64,000 bases of DNA, taken from contig VXVC01000003.1 of assembly GCA_009836625.1 (NCBI GenBank), positions 15,111 to 79,110 of the forward strand. Direction: 5' to 3'. The position numbers and the translations under genes were made by a program. Of this stretch, positions 1-8,748 are shown in pieces; position 1 is the stretch's first letter; the number at the start of each line of letters is the position of its first letter. Source of the DNA: Holophagales bacterium. GTDB lineage: Bacteria > Acidobacteriota > Thermoanaerobaculia > Multivoradales > Multivoraceae. The notes below the pieces were generated by a model. That model was not told the origin of the DNA. It saw nothing but the letters and a program-made list of their open reading frames with translations, and made no database searches.

Positions 1-72
1 GGCGACCGCCCTGTGGAGGCGACCGCCCTGTGGAGGCGACCGCCCTGTGGAGGCGACCGCCCTGTGGAGGCG
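1..72. repeat. 17-bp direct tandem repeat, four copies plus a partial copy
   Basis: Four exact head-to-tail copies of a 17-base unit (GGCGACCGCCCTGTGGA) occupy 1-68, and the first four bases of a fifth copy follow before the sequence diverges. The array touches the left edge, so its full length is unknown. A period of 17 is not a multiple of three, so copy changes would shift any reading frame, which argues for an intergenic array. No spacers are present, so it is not a CRISPR array. It lies about 100 bases upstream of a toxin-antitoxin pair. Confidence 0.9.
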
Positions 73-177
73 TCAGCCTAGCGGCTGTCTCGGTTCTGTC
101 AAATTGCTGCTGTCGCCGAATGCCGGTGCGCCGTCCTCCGTGTTAGCCTTTGAGCGCTTCAGGGAAGGCGATTTGCG

Positions 178-447
178 ATGGACTCATCGGCAACGAAGAC
201 CGACGACAGGGAACGGCTTGTTCGACTGGCGCAGGGGGTCCCGGAGGCTGAGGTTCCGGCCGCTGTGCGCTATCTGGAGTACTTGACCGACCGAGCGGAC
301 TCCTACGCCCGATTCCTGTTGAGCGCGCCCGAGACGGACCGGCGGTTGAGCGAGAAGTGTGAGCGTGGCCTGGAAGAAGCCTGGGCCGATGTCGAGGCTG
401 GTCGAGTGCATGGCTCCGAGGAAGTCAAGAGGGAGCTCGGCCTCTGA
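178..447 (+). CDS. putative antitoxin of a type II toxin-antitoxin pair
   Basis: This 89-residue acidic protein directly precedes and overlaps a RelE/ParE-like toxin gene, so it is probably the cognate antitoxin that binds and neutralises the toxin. The N-terminal half (residues 10-40) looks helical, with a VPEAEVPAAVRYLEYL stretch. The C-terminal part (LEEAWADVEAGRVHG...EEVKREL, residues 63-88) resembles short antitoxins found before RelE-type toxins and is probably the toxin-binding tail. I see no classical ribbon-helix-helix, AbrB or Phd/YefM signature, so the DNA-binding class is unknown. A purine-rich AGGGAAGG lies about 10 bases before the ATG. The role is inferred mainly from gene order. 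Confidence 0.7.
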   Translation: MDSSATKTDDRERLVRLAQGVPEAEVPAAVRYLEYLTDRADSYARFLLSAPETDRRLSEKCERGLEEAWADVEAGRVHGSEEVKRELGL

Positions 448-710
448 GCGGCCGGAGCGTCTCGTACACCACTCGCGCGGTTCGTGATCTGAAGCGGCTT
501 GACCCGGCGGCGCAACGTCGGGTCGTCGACGGAATCGACCGGCACGCCCTGACGGGCGCAGGCGATGTCAAGCGGCTCAGAGGGACGCGTCGTGGCAGCT
601 GGCGGCTGAGGGTCGGAGACTGGCGTGTCTTGTTCACCTACGACTCTGCGGAGAAGGCTGTTGTGATCATGCGCGTCGAGCACCGAAGCGCTGTGTATCG
701 CCGCAAGTGA
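444..710 (+). CDS. RelE/ParE-family toxin, probable CTG start
   Basis: Reading 444-710 gives an 88-residue protein with the RelE/ParE core: a TTRAVRDLKRLDPAAQRR helix near the N terminus, then WRLRVGDWRVLFTYD and a terminal VEHRSAVYRRK. This matches the family's beta-sheet pattern (R-L-R-x-G-x-R then H-R-x-x-V-Y-x-R). Such toxins act as ribosome-dependent mRNA interferases or gyrase inhibitors, and which applies here cannot be told. No ATG, GTG or TTG lies in frame near the expected start. CTG at 444-446 overlaps the antitoxin stop codon (CTGA) and fits translational coupling, so I take it as the start. The 3' end faces the MutS-like gene 12 bases away. Confidence 0.75.
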   Translation: MSGRSVSYTTRAVRDLKRLDPAAQRRVVDGIDRHALTGAGDVKRLRGTRRGSWRLRVGDWRVLFTYDSAEKAVVIMRVEHRSAVYRRK

Positions 711-722
711 GGGGGCGGTGGC

Positions 723-2606
723 TTACACGTCCAGGCCGACTTGCCGCATCAGATCGAGGGCGTTGCTGCGCGTGACGGTGCCCTCTCGCAGGCGGTAGTC
801 GAAGCGCATCTCGCCGTCTTCCAGGTCGTCCTGGAAGTGGACGTTGCGCACGGACGACGCTTTCGAGTCGCCGGCGATCCGGGCCAGGGCGAGATCGTGC
901 GTGGTCACGAGACCGATCGCGCCGCGGTCGAGCAGGCCGCGAACCAGGGCCTCGGCGCCGACTCTGCGGTCGTGGGAGTTGGTGCCGTGGAGGATCTCGT
1001 CCAGCAGGAACAGCACCGGCGTCGGCTGTTCGGTCAGGTCGAGCACGGACTTGAGCTTCGTGATCTCGGCGTAGAACCTGGACTGGCCCTCGGCGAGCGA
1101 GTCGTGGAGCTGAATCGAGGAGCCGATGGCGAGCGGCGTCAGCCGCAGCGACCGGGCTCGCACCGGCGCGCCGGCCTGCGCCAGCGCTACGTTCGTGCCG
1201 ACGGTCCTGAGCAAGGTGCTCTTGCCGGACATGTTCGAGCCGCTGACGATCAGGCACTGGGCCGCCGTTGTGCCAGCCGCCTCGGCTTGCCGGTCGTCCC
1301 GGTCGGCCTCCCGAAGCGGCCCGGCCAGAAACACATCGTTTGCCACGCACTCCTCGGCCGGCAGCAGTGGATGCCCGAGCTCCCTGCCGTCGAGCAGCGG
1401 ACGCCCGTTCCCCGACGGCTCGACCAGCGTGGGGAAGGTCCGGTCCGGGTTCTCGAACGCATGGGAGGCGAGGCTGGCCAAGGCTTCGACCTCGGCCAGT
1501 GCCCGCAGCCAGACGGTGACCCGGTCTCCGTGCCGGCGACGCCAGGAGTCGATGGCGTAGGCGAGCTGGGGCGTCCACAACAGCAACAGTCCGAAGGGGG
1601 CGAACACGGCGTTGCGCATCGAGTCGAGCAGGTCGACAAGGCGCTGCAGTTGCCTGGCGCTCCGTGAGGCGGTGACGCCGTCGTCGCTTCGTAGCCGCCT
1701 GTCCAGTTCGACCAGGCGCGTGCTCTCGAACGGTTCGCGCTCGATGACTTCCAGCAGCGATGCAACCAGGTTCAAGTCGCGGCTTGCCCGCCTGACGCCG
1801 GCCGTGGCCGCCCGGAAACGCTGACGCCAGGCGAGGCTCCACAGGATCTGCAGCACGGCCAGACCAAGGAAGGGCGATGGCCCCCAACTCCAGGCCAACC
1901 AGCCCGTGACCGCGAGGAGATTGGCGGCGGCGACGGCGACCAGCAGGGCGCGCAGGAGGAGCTCCCGGCCGCCGGCGCCGGGAAGCGCCGCCCGCCCGTC
2001 GCCCTCCGCCCAGGACACCAGCGCCTCGGGATCGAGGTCAGTGCGCGCGATTCGACCGGTCGCGGCGAGACGCTCGCGGAAGTCCAGGCCGGGCGCCAGC
2101 TCGCGGACGGCCTCCTGCCGCCGCCGCACGGCATCGGGCGGCGCGGGCCGGAGCAGCCACGACGCCAGGAGTTCCTCTCCGCTTCGGGTGCGGGCCCGGC
2201 TCAACAGCCGAAACAGCGAGTCGGGGCCGAACAGGTCGAGGTCCGCAGCGTACACGTGCCCGTCGCGATCATCGGTAAAGCGCGAGCCGGACCGTCCGCC
2301 GGCGCGCCAGTCGCCGTCGAGGCGGTCGAGCATGAATCGGTAGAAGGCTCGTGCCCGCTTCAGCCGTTCGGCCCGCTGCAGCACACGCTCGTGGAGAACG
2401 ACGAGGACGAGAAAGAGCAATGCCGGAACCGCTGCCCAGAGCAGGGGGAAGAGCCTCGCCTGGACCGACAGCCAGACCAGCACGGCTGCCGCGAGAACGG
2501 CGGCCAGCCGCGACCACGACACCGTCTTCTCGAACCGCCGCGTTCGCCGCAGTTCCCCGTCGCGCTGCGCCGCGCGCGGCTCGCAGATCGAACGCGGATC
2601 GCTCAC
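723..2606 (-). CDS. membrane-anchored MutS-family ATPase (MutS_V domain)
   Basis: The C-terminal third of this 627-residue protein is a MutS-type ABC ATPase. It has a Walker A SGSNMSGKST at about 455-464, a Walker B LFLLDEI followed by LHGTNS at about 533-544, and a TTHD H-loop near 568. It lacks the N-terminal mismatch-recognition domain of MutS. Instead there are two hydrophobic helices at about 33-72 and more around 212-260 and 335-350, so it is likely membrane bound. This matches the known short MutS-related proteins with transmembrane segments, whose function is not established. It should not be called mutS. The start is GTG at 2606. Confidence 0.85.
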   Translation of the reverse strand: MSDPRSICEPRAAQRDGELRRTRRFEKTVSWSRLAAVLAAAVLVWLSVQARLFPLLWAAVPALLFLVLVVLHERVLQRAERLKRARAFYRFMLDRLDGDWRAGGRSGSRFTDDRDGHVYAADLDLFGPDSLFRLLSRARTRSGEELLASWLLRPAPPDAVRRRQEAVRELAPGLDFRERLAATGRIARTDLDPEALVSWAEGDGRAALPGAGGRELLLRALLVAVAAANLLAVTGWLAWSWGPSPFLGLAVLQILWSLAWRQRFRAATAGVRRASRDLNLVASLLEVIEREPFESTRLVELDRRLRSDDGVTASRSARQLQRLVDLLDSMRNAVFAPFGLLLLWTPQLAYAIDSWRRRHGDRVTVWLRALAEVEALASLASHAFENPDRTFPTLVEPSGNGRPLLDGRELGHPLLPAEECVANDVFLAGPLREADRDDRQAEAAGTTAAQCLIVSGSNMSGKSTLLRTVGTNVALAQAGAPVRARSLRLTPLAIGSSIQLHDSLAEGQSRFYAEITKLKSVLDLTEQPTPVLFLLDEILHGTNSHDRRVGAEALVRGLLDRGAIGLVTTHDLALARIAGDSKASSVRNVHFQDDLEDGEMRFDYRLREGTVTRSNALDLMRQVGLDV

Positions 2607-2619
2607 CGTGCTACCGGCG

Positions 2620-3879
2620 TCAGGTCAGCGCCGGATAGACGATCGACTTGAGTTGACCCCGGAAGTTGAACGTGCCCGACATCCAGAACTGGACCATGAA
2701 GATGACGATCAGATCCTCTTTCGGGTCGATCCAGAAAGCCGTGCTCGCGGCGCCGCCCCAGCCGTACTCACCGACCGAGCCGATCGCTTGAGCGACCGCG
2801 AGGTCCAGGGTTACCGAGACGCCGAGACCGAAGCCCACCCCTTCGTAGGTCGTCTCGCTGAAAGTGCCGACCGCCAGGTCGGTCAGATCGCTGCCGCTCG
2901 GAAGGTGGTTCATCGTCATGAGTTCCACCGTCTTGCGGCCGAGGATGCGCGTGTTCTCCAGCGTGCCACCGTTGAGCATCATCTGGCAGAAGCGGTAGTA
3001 GTCGTGCATCGTCGATACGAGTCCGCCGCCACCCGAGAAGAAGCTGACTTTGCCGGTGTAGTGGCTGGTCAGGGGATCGTCCAGCAGGACCAGGTTCTTT
3101 TTCCGGTCGCGCCGGTAGTTGGCGGCGAAGCGGTCGACCTTGGACGCCGGCACGGTGAATCCGGTGTCGACCATGCCGAGCGGCTCGAAGATGTGCTCCT
3201 GCAGGTACTCGTCGAACGGCTGGCCGGAGAACACTTCGACCAGGTAGGCGAGCACGTCGGTGGCGACCGAGTAGTTCCAGGCCTCGCCGGGCGAGAACTC
3301 GAGCGGCAGTTCGGCGAGCTGCTCGATCATCTGCCGCAGGCTGCCGCCGGCCGGCGGGCCGCCGATGCCGAGCTCCCGGTACGCGGCGTCGACGTTGGTG
3401 CGTTCCATGAAGCCGTAGGTCAGCCCCGACTGGTGCGTGAACAGGTCGCGGACCGTCATCGGGCGATCGACCGGTCGGGTGAGGAAGTTCGGGTAGTTGC
3501 CACTCTCGAAGACCCTGAGGTCGCCCCACTCGGGGATGAACTTCCGGACCGGGTCGTCGAGCTGGAAGTGGCCCTGTTCGTAGAGCTGCATCAGGGCGAC
3601 CGAGGTGATCGGCTTGGTCATCGAGTAGATGCGGAAGATCGTGTCGGGGGGCATGGCGCGGTCCCGCTCGCGGTCCATCAGGCCCTGCGCCGAGAGGTAG
3701 GCCGGTTTACCGCCGCGCGCGACGAGGGTGAGGCAGCCCGCGATCTTCTCGGGCTCCAGGTAGCGGCGCCGCAGATGATCGTCGATGCGGGCCAACTGTG
3801 CGGCGTTCAGGCCGACCTCCTCGGGACGCGCGAGGTCGAGTTCGGGGGGTGCTGAAACGAGAACGGGCCGAGCCGGCAT
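2620..3879 (-). CDS. serine hydrolase, class C beta-lactamase / family VIII esterase fold
   Basis: A 419-residue penicillin-binding-protein-like serine hydrolase. The nucleophile motif S-M-T-K is at residues 86-89 and a Y-S-V motif (the YxN equivalent) is at 203-205. A W-G-G near 374 replaces the KTG/HTG triad, which is typical of family VIII esterases more than of true AmpC. There is no clear signal peptide, so it is probably cytoplasmic. The substrate is unknown, and esterase, transesterase or peptidase activity are all possible. The reading frame stays open far upstream, but ATG at 3879 is preceded by a perfect GGAGGA six bases away, which fixes the start. It is divergent from the ABC importer operon. 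Confidence 0.88.
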   Translation of the reverse strand: MPARPVLVSAPPELDLARPEEVGLNAAQLARIDDHLRRRYLEPEKIAGCLTLVARGGKPAYLSAQGLMDRERDRAMPPDTIFRIYSMTKPITSVALMQLYEQGHFQLDDPVRKFIPEWGDLRVFESGNYPNFLTRPVDRPMTVRDLFTHQSGLTYGFMERTNVDAAYRELGIGGPPAGGSLRQMIEQLAELPLEFSPGEAWNYSVATDVLAYLVEVFSGQPFDEYLQEHIFEPLGMVDTGFTVPASKVDRFAANYRRDRKKNLVLLDDPLTSHYTGKVSFFSGGGGLVSTMHDYYRFCQMMLNGGTLENTRILGRKTVELMTMNHLPSGSDLTDLAVGTFSETTYEGVGFGLGVSVTLDLAVAQAIGSVGEYGWGGAASTAFWIDPKEDLIVIFMVQFWMSGTFNFRGQLKSIVYPALT

Positions 3880-3885
3880 GGAGAG

Positions 3886-3891
3886 TCCTCC
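3886..3891 (-). promoter_or_regulatory. Shine-Dalgarno site deciding the serine hydrolase start
   Basis: GGAGGA on the minus strand sits six bases before ATG at 3879. It selects this start over the much longer open frame that runs through the opposite-strand ABC ATPase gene. Confidence 0.75.
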
Positions 3892-3957
3892 GCTTTGCTG
3901 GTCGTTCGAGTACGTACGGCGCGGCGATCTTTGCAGATGGCGAAACGGGAGGGGGCA

Positions 3958-3963
3958 TACAAT
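3958..3963 (+). promoter_or_regulatory. -10-like hexamer TACAAT before the liv operon
   Basis: TACAAT ends nine bases before the GTG at 3973. If it is a true -10 element the transcript would begin at or within a few bases of that GTG, making it leaderless or nearly so. No good -35 box is visible at 16-18 bases. Assigned from sequence only. Confidence 0.45.
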
Positions 3964-3972
3964 CGCGCAGCC

Positions 3973-4788
3973 GTGGCCCAAGCCCAACTCCAGGAGCCCC
4001 TGGCCTCGACCTGTCTCGAGGTCGACGGTGTCACGCTTTCGTTCGGCGGCGTACACGCCCTGGACGATGTCGCGCTCGACGTTCGCCACGGCGAAGTGTT
4101 CGCCATCATCGGGCCGAACGGTGCCGGCAAGACGTCCCTCCTCAACTCGATCAGCGGTCTCTACCGGCCCCAGCAGGGCTCGATCACCTACACGCCGGAG
4201 CCGGAGGCAGCGCCGGTTTCGCTCGTCGGCCGCGCGCCCCACAAGGTGGCCCAGGTCGGCATCGCCCGATCGTTCCAGAACATCGAGCTCTTCCGCGGCA
4301 TGACGGTGCTCGAGAACCTGATGCTGGGACGGCACATCCACATGCGCGGCAACGTTCTCGGTTGTGGCGTCTACTGGGGTCCGCAGCGCCGCGAGGAGAT
4401 CCGGCATCGGGCCGCGGTGGAGGACGTGATTGACTTCCTGGAGATCGAGAACCTCCGCCACCAGGCGGTCGGCACCCTCGCCTACGGCCTGCAGAAGCGG
4501 GTCGAACTCGCCCGTGCGCTGGCGCTCGATCCCAAGCTCCTTCTGCTCGACGAACCGATGGCGGGAATGAACGTGGAGGAGAAGGAGGACATGGCCCGCT
4601 TCGTCCTCGATGTGAACGAGGAGTGGGGCGTGACGACCGTCCTGATCGAGCACGACATGGGCGTCGTCATGGACCTCTCGGACCGCGTCGCGGTGCTCGA
4701 TTTCGGCCGCTCGATCGCCTGCGGCACGCCGGACGAGGTGCGGGCCGATCCCGCCGTGATTCACGCGTATCTGGGGGACCCCGAATGA
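3973..4788 (+). CDS. livG: ABC transporter ATP-binding protein, LivG type
   Basis: One of two ATPases of a high-affinity branched-chain-amino-acid-type (HAAT family) importer. Walker A GPNGAGKT is at about residues 47-54. The signature region reads AYGLQKRVELARAL, followed by Walker B LLLLDEPMAGMN and an IEHDM switch. The LivG-type insertion after Walker A is present. The frame is open upstream to an ATG at 3895, but that region overlaps the divergent promoter area. I prefer GTG at 3973, which yields 271 residues. The stop overlaps the next gene's ATG (ATGA). It opens a six-gene operon. Confidence 0.9.
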   Translation: MAQAQLQEPLASTCLEVDGVTLSFGGVHALDDVALDVRHGEVFAIIGPNGAGKTSLLNSISGLYRPQQGSITYTPEPEAAPVSLVGRAPHKVAQVGIARSFQNIELFRGMTVLENLMLGRHIHMRGNVLGCGVYWGPQRREEIRHRAAVEDVIDFLEIENLRHQAVGTLAYGLQKRVELARALALDPKLLLLDEPMAGMNVEEKEDMARFVLDVNEEWGVTTVLIEHDMGVVMDLSDRVAVLDFGRSIACGTPDEVRADPAVIHAYLGDPE

Positions 4789-6734
4789 CCGCGTTGGCGG
4801 AACTGCCGCGAGACGCGGACACGATGCCCAAGCTGCTGCTCCGGAATGCCCGTGAGCGCGGCGCCGAAGCGGCGCTCCGTGAGAAGGAGTTCGGTATCTG
4901 GCAGAGCTTCACCTGGGCGCAATACGCCGAGCGGGTCAGGAACTTCGCCCGCGGCCTGGTTGAACTCGGACTCAAGCGGGACGACATCGTCGCCGTGCTG
5001 GGGGACAACCGGCCCGAGTGGCTTATTGCCCAGCTCGCGTCCCAGGCGGTCGGCGCCCGCTCCCTGGGCGTCTACCAGGACTCGGTGGCGAGCGAAGTGC
5101 AGTACCTGGTCGAGTTCGCGGGCGCCCGCTTCGTCATTGCCGAGGACCAGGAGCAGGTCGACAAGCTGCTCGAAGTCTGGGACCAGTTGTGTGGCGCCGC
5201 GGAAGAGGACGGGCAGGGAATCACGAAGGTCATCTACTACGACCCCCGCGGGCTCGGTTCCTACCCGCACGAGTTCCTGCTCGGCTTCTCCGAGGTGGAG
5301 AAGATCGGGCAGTCCGCCACGAGCAGCACCGCGGACGACTTCGAACGCTGGGTCGAAGCAACGACGGCCGATGACGTGGCCCTGCTGTCGACCACCTCCG
5401 GGACCACCGGCAAGCCGAAGCTGGCGATGCTCTCGCACCGCAACCTGCTGACCATGGCGCACAGCTTTCAGAGCATCGATCCGATGCGGAGCGACGACGA
5501 GTTCGTCTCCTTCCTGCCGCTCGCGTGGATCGGCGAGCAGATGATCGGCGCTGCCTGCGGCATGCTGGTCGGCTTCACCATGAACTTTCCGGAAGAGCCG
5601 GAGACGGTGCAGCACGACATCCGCGAGATCGGACCGCACATGATGTTCTCGCCGCCCCGCATCTGGGAGAACATGGTGTCCGACGTCCAGGTACGGATCG
5701 AGGACTCCTCCTGGCTCAAGCGCAAGGTCTACAACTGGGCGCTGGGCGTCGGTTACAGGGCGGCCGACACCCGGCTGGCGCGGGGCGGTCTGCCCAGGTT
5801 GCTGGCGATGCAGAACTGGATCGCCAACGCCGTCTGCTTCTTCTGGTTGCGCGACAAGCTCGGCGTGCGGCGAATCCGGCGCGCCTATACCGGCGGCGCG
5901 GCGCTCGGGCCGGACATCTTCCGCTTCTTCCACGCCATCGGCGTGAACCTGAAGCAGATCTACGGCCAGACCGAGGTGTCCGGGATTTCGGTGGCGCACC
6001 GCGACGACGACATCAAGTTCCAGACAGTCGGCACGCCGGTGCCCGGGGCGGAGGTCAGGCTCGGCGACGGCGGCGAGATCCTGACCAGGAGTCCGTCCGT
6101 CTTCCTTGGCTACTACAACAACGAGGAGGCCACGGAAGAGGCCCTTCGCGAGGGTTGGCTCTACTCCGGCGACGCCGGCTACATGGACGACGACGGGCAC
6201 CTGATCGTCATCGATCGCAAGAAGGACGTGATGGAGCTGCACGATGGCACCCAGTTCTCGCCGCAGTTCATCGAGAACAAGCTGAAGTTCAGCCCCTACA
6301 TCAAGGAGGCGGTGGTGTTCGGCGGCGGCGACTACCCGTTTGTCACTTCGTTGATCACGATCGACTTCGCCAACGCGGGCAAGTGGGCCGAGCGCCGGCA
6401 GATTCCCTACACGACCTTCACCGACCTTGCCCAGAAGCCGGAGATCTACGAGCTGGTGCTGGAACACACCGCCGGAATCAACGGCGATCTGCCCGAGTCG
6501 GCCCGCATCCAGCGTCTGCTGCTGCTGCACAAGGAACTCGACGCGGATGACGAGGAGCTGACCCGTACCCGGAAGGTGCGGCGCCGGTTCATCGCCGATC
6601 GGTACCGCCTGCTCGTCAACGCGCTCTACGGCGGGGACGAGGCGGTCGAGATCGAGAACGAGATCACCTACCAGGACGGCACGACCGCGGTCCTGCAGAC
6701 CCGGCTGCGCATCGCTCAGCCCGCCACCGCCTGA
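4785..6734 (+). CDS. AMP-dependent long-chain acyl-CoA synthetase
   Basis: A 649-residue ANL-superfamily enzyme that activates a carboxylate to acyl-AMP and then acyl-CoA. The phosphate-binding loop TTSGTTGKPK is at about 202-211. A later YGQTEVSG motif and GWLYSGDAGYMDDDG mark the adenylate-binding core and hinge. The size fits FadD/ACSL-type long-chain ligases. It overlaps livG by four bases and is followed nine bases later by livH, so it is co-transcribed with the importer. That suggests the imported substrate is an acid that is thioesterified on entry, or that the two functions share a regulator. Substrate is not readable from sequence. Confidence 0.9.
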   Translation: MTALAELPRDADTMPKLLLRNARERGAEAALREKEFGIWQSFTWAQYAERVRNFARGLVELGLKRDDIVAVLGDNRPEWLIAQLASQAVGARSLGVYQDSVASEVQYLVEFAGARFVIAEDQEQVDKLLEVWDQLCGAAEEDGQGITKVIYYDPRGLGSYPHEFLLGFSEVEKIGQSATSSTADDFERWVEATTADDVALLSTTSGTTGKPKLAMLSHRNLLTMAHSFQSIDPMRSDDEFVSFLPLAWIGEQMIGAACGMLVGFTMNFPEEPETVQHDIREIGPHMMFSPPRIWENMVSDVQVRIEDSSWLKRKVYNWALGVGYRAADTRLARGGLPRLLAMQNWIANAVCFFWLRDKLGVRRIRRAYTGGAALGPDIFRFFHAIGVNLKQIYGQTEVSGISVAHRDDDIKFQTVGTPVPGAEVRLGDGGEILTRSPSVFLGYYNNEEATEEALREGWLYSGDAGYMDDDGHLIVIDRKKDVMELHDGTQFSPQFIENKLKFSPYIKEAVVFGGGDYPFVTSLITIDFANAGKWAERRQIPYTTFTDLAQKPEIYELVLEHTAGINGDLPESARIQRLLLLHKELDADDEELTRTRKVRRRFIADRYRLLVNALYGGDEAVEIENEITYQDGTTAVLQTRLRIAQPATA

Positions 6735-6744
6735 GGAGCGGACG

Positions 6745-7623
6745 ATGGACTCCGACGTCTTCCTTCAACTCACCGTTTCCGGGCTCTCGAACGGCATGGT
6801 CTATGCCCTGGTGGCGGTCGGCTTCGTCGTCATCTTCAAGGCGAGCGACGTGATCAATTTCGCGCAGGGCGAGTTCCTGCTCTTCGGCGCCTACCTGGCC
6901 TTCGCCTTCATTGCCCAGTTCGGGTTGCCCTGGAGTCTGGGTGTGCTGGCGACGCTTCTCACCGCGGCCATGATCGGCTTGATCGTGGAGCGTCTCGTCC
7001 TTCGGCCACTGATCGGCGAGCCGGTGATCTCGATGATCATGGTCACGATCGGTCTCTCGAGCCTGCTGCGAGCGGTGGTGAACGGCATCTGGGGGGTGCG
7101 ACCCAAGGCCTTCCCGAACTTCATCCCCTCGGGAGAAGTCGAGTTCCTGGGCGCGATCGTCGGTTTCGACCGTCTGCTCGTGATCGCGATCGCTGCGATC
7201 CTGCTGACGGTTCTGACGCTGTTCTTCCGTTACACCCGGGACGGCATCGCGATGCGCGCCATCGCCGACGACCAGCAGGCGGCGTTGTCGATGGGCATCA
7301 GCATCAAGCGCGTCCTCGCCGTCGCTTGGGCGATGGCGGCGATCACCGCCGCGGTCGCCGGCATCATGCTGGCCAATACCGTCGGCGTCAGCCACGACAT
7401 CATCTTCATCGGACTGCGCGTGTTCCCCGTGGTCATCCTCGGCGGTCTGGATTCGGTGCCCGGCGCGATCGTCGGCGGCGGCGTGATCGGGTTGCTGGAG
7501 TCGTACACGGCGGGCTACACGACCTCGGGCCTGGAGCTCATCGTCCCGTACATCGTGCTGATCCTGGTCCTGATGGTTCGTCCGTACGGCCTGTTCGGCA
7601 AGGAGATCATCGAGCGGGTGTAG
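6745..7623 (+). CDS. livH: branched-chain amino acid-type ABC permease, LivH
   Basis: A 292-residue inner-membrane permease with about eight hydrophobic helices and the family's N-terminal GLSNGMVYALVAVGF and VINFAQGEF segments. A conserved RAIADDQQAALSMGI cytoplasmic loop near 165-180 contacts the ATPases. A GGAG lies before the ATG. It pairs with LivM, whose gene begins three bases after the stop. Confidence 0.93.
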   Translation: MDSDVFLQLTVSGLSNGMVYALVAVGFVVIFKASDVINFAQGEFLLFGAYLAFAFIAQFGLPWSLGVLATLLTAAMIGLIVERLVLRPLIGEPVISMIMVTIGLSSLLRAVVNGIWGVRPKAFPNFIPSGEVEFLGAIVGFDRLLVIAIAAILLTVLTLFFRYTRDGIAMRAIADDQQAALSMGISIKRVLAVAWAMAAITAAVAGIMLANTVGVSHDIIFIGLRVFPVVILGGLDSVPGAIVGGGVIGLLESYTAGYTTSGLELIVPYIVLILVLMVRPYGLFGKEIIERV

Positions 7624-7626
7624 GGC

Positions 7627-8670
7627 ATGGAATCCGGGATCTTCTTCAGCGACTACCGCTCGGACATGGCGCTGCGGCGCATGCCCTTGCAGAAGGTGCG
7701 CACGGGCCTGCTACTGGTCGGCCTCGTGGTGTTTCCGTTCCTGGCCACGCCGTACTGGCTCAATCTGGCCAACCAGATCGCGATCGCCACGATCGGAGCG
7801 ATCGGACTCAACATCCTGGTCGGCTACACCGGCCAGATCTCGCTCGGTCAGGGCGCCTTCATGGCGGTCGGCGCCTATGGCTCGGGTCTCCTGACGGTTC
7901 GGCTCGACGTTCCCTTCTACCTGAGCATTCCAGCCGCGGCCGCCATCACCGCCGTTGCCGGCCTGGTGGTCGGTCTGCCTTCCCTGCGGCTCAAGGGCCT
8001 CTACCTGGCCGTCGCCACGCTGGCGGCGCAGCAGATCGTCGAGTTCGTGGTCACGCACTGGGACGGCCTCACCGGTGGAACGGAGGCGCTCGTCGTGCCG
8101 GCGCCCGAGCTGTTCGGCGCCCGGATGAACACCGACGGCCGGTTCTACTGGATCCTGGTCGTCGTCGCGCTCGCCGTCGCGCTCTTTGCCGCGAACCTGT
8201 TCCGTTCGCGGGTGGGTCGCGCCTGGGTGGCGATCCGGGACCAGGACATCGCGGCCTCGGCGATCGGCGTCAACGTGTTCGGCTACAAGCTGCTCGCGTT
8301 CGCCACGTCGTCGTTTCTGGTCGGCCTCTCCGGTGCACTGCTCGCCCACTACCGGTCGATCGTCACCTGGGAGCGGTTCACCATCGAAGTCTCGATCTCC
8401 TACCTGGCGATGATCATCATCGGCGGACTGGGGACGATTTCGGGTTCTTTCTTCGGCGCGTCGCTCATCGTCCTCCTGCCGGCGATGATCAACACCCTGG
8501 GGCGCTCGCTGCAGGACACGGCGCCCTGGGCGGCCACGGTCCTGCCGTATGTGCAGCAGGGCGTCTTCGGACTCGTGATCATTCTGTTCCTGGTGCTCGA
8601 ACCGGAAGGGCTCGCCAAACTCTGGCGCAACGTGAAGGACTACTTCCGCGTCTGGCCGTTCTCGTACTAG
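7627..8670 (+). CDS. livM: branched-chain amino acid-type ABC permease, LivM
   Basis: A 347-residue permease partner of LivH with about ten hydrophobic segments. It has the characteristic NILVGYTGQISLGQGAF motif near 61-77 and the RVGRAWVAIRDQDIAASAIGVN loop near 196-217, which is the EAA-like ATPase contact. Its start directly follows the livH stop and ends 78 bases before the binding-protein gene. Confidence 0.93.
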   Translation: MESGIFFSDYRSDMALRRMPLQKVRTGLLLVGLVVFPFLATPYWLNLANQIAIATIGAIGLNILVGYTGQISLGQGAFMAVGAYGSGLLTVRLDVPFYLSIPAAAAITAVAGLVVGLPSLRLKGLYLAVATLAAQQIVEFVVTHWDGLTGGTEALVVPAPELFGARMNTDGRFYWILVVVALAVALFAANLFRSRVGRAWVAIRDQDIAASAIGVNVFGYKLLAFATSSFLVGLSGALLAHYRSIVTWERFTIEVSISYLAMIIIGGLGTISGSFFGASLIVLLPAMINTLGRSLQDTAPWAATVLPYVQQGVFGLVIILFLVLEPEGLAKLWRNVKDYFRVWPFSY

Positions 8671-8685
8671 GCGCCTCTGCGCCGG

Positions 8686-8691
8686 TATGAT
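8686..8691 (+). promoter_or_regulatory. -10-like hexamer TATGAT before the binding-protein gene
   Basis: TATGAT lies in the 78-base gap between livM and the binding-protein gene. An internal promoter here would let the binding protein be made in excess over the membrane parts, as is common for such importers. An AGGAG ribosome site follows at 8736-8740. No convincing -35 box was seen. Confidence 0.4.
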
Positions 8692-8748
8692 CCCTTGTTT
8701 ACGGACCGGCTGTTCCGGGGCGGTCATGCCCCTTCAGGAGACCACGAC

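Noticed and set aside
1..72. CRISPR array
   Set aside because: The 17-base units are directly adjacent with no spacers, and no cas gene is present in the window.
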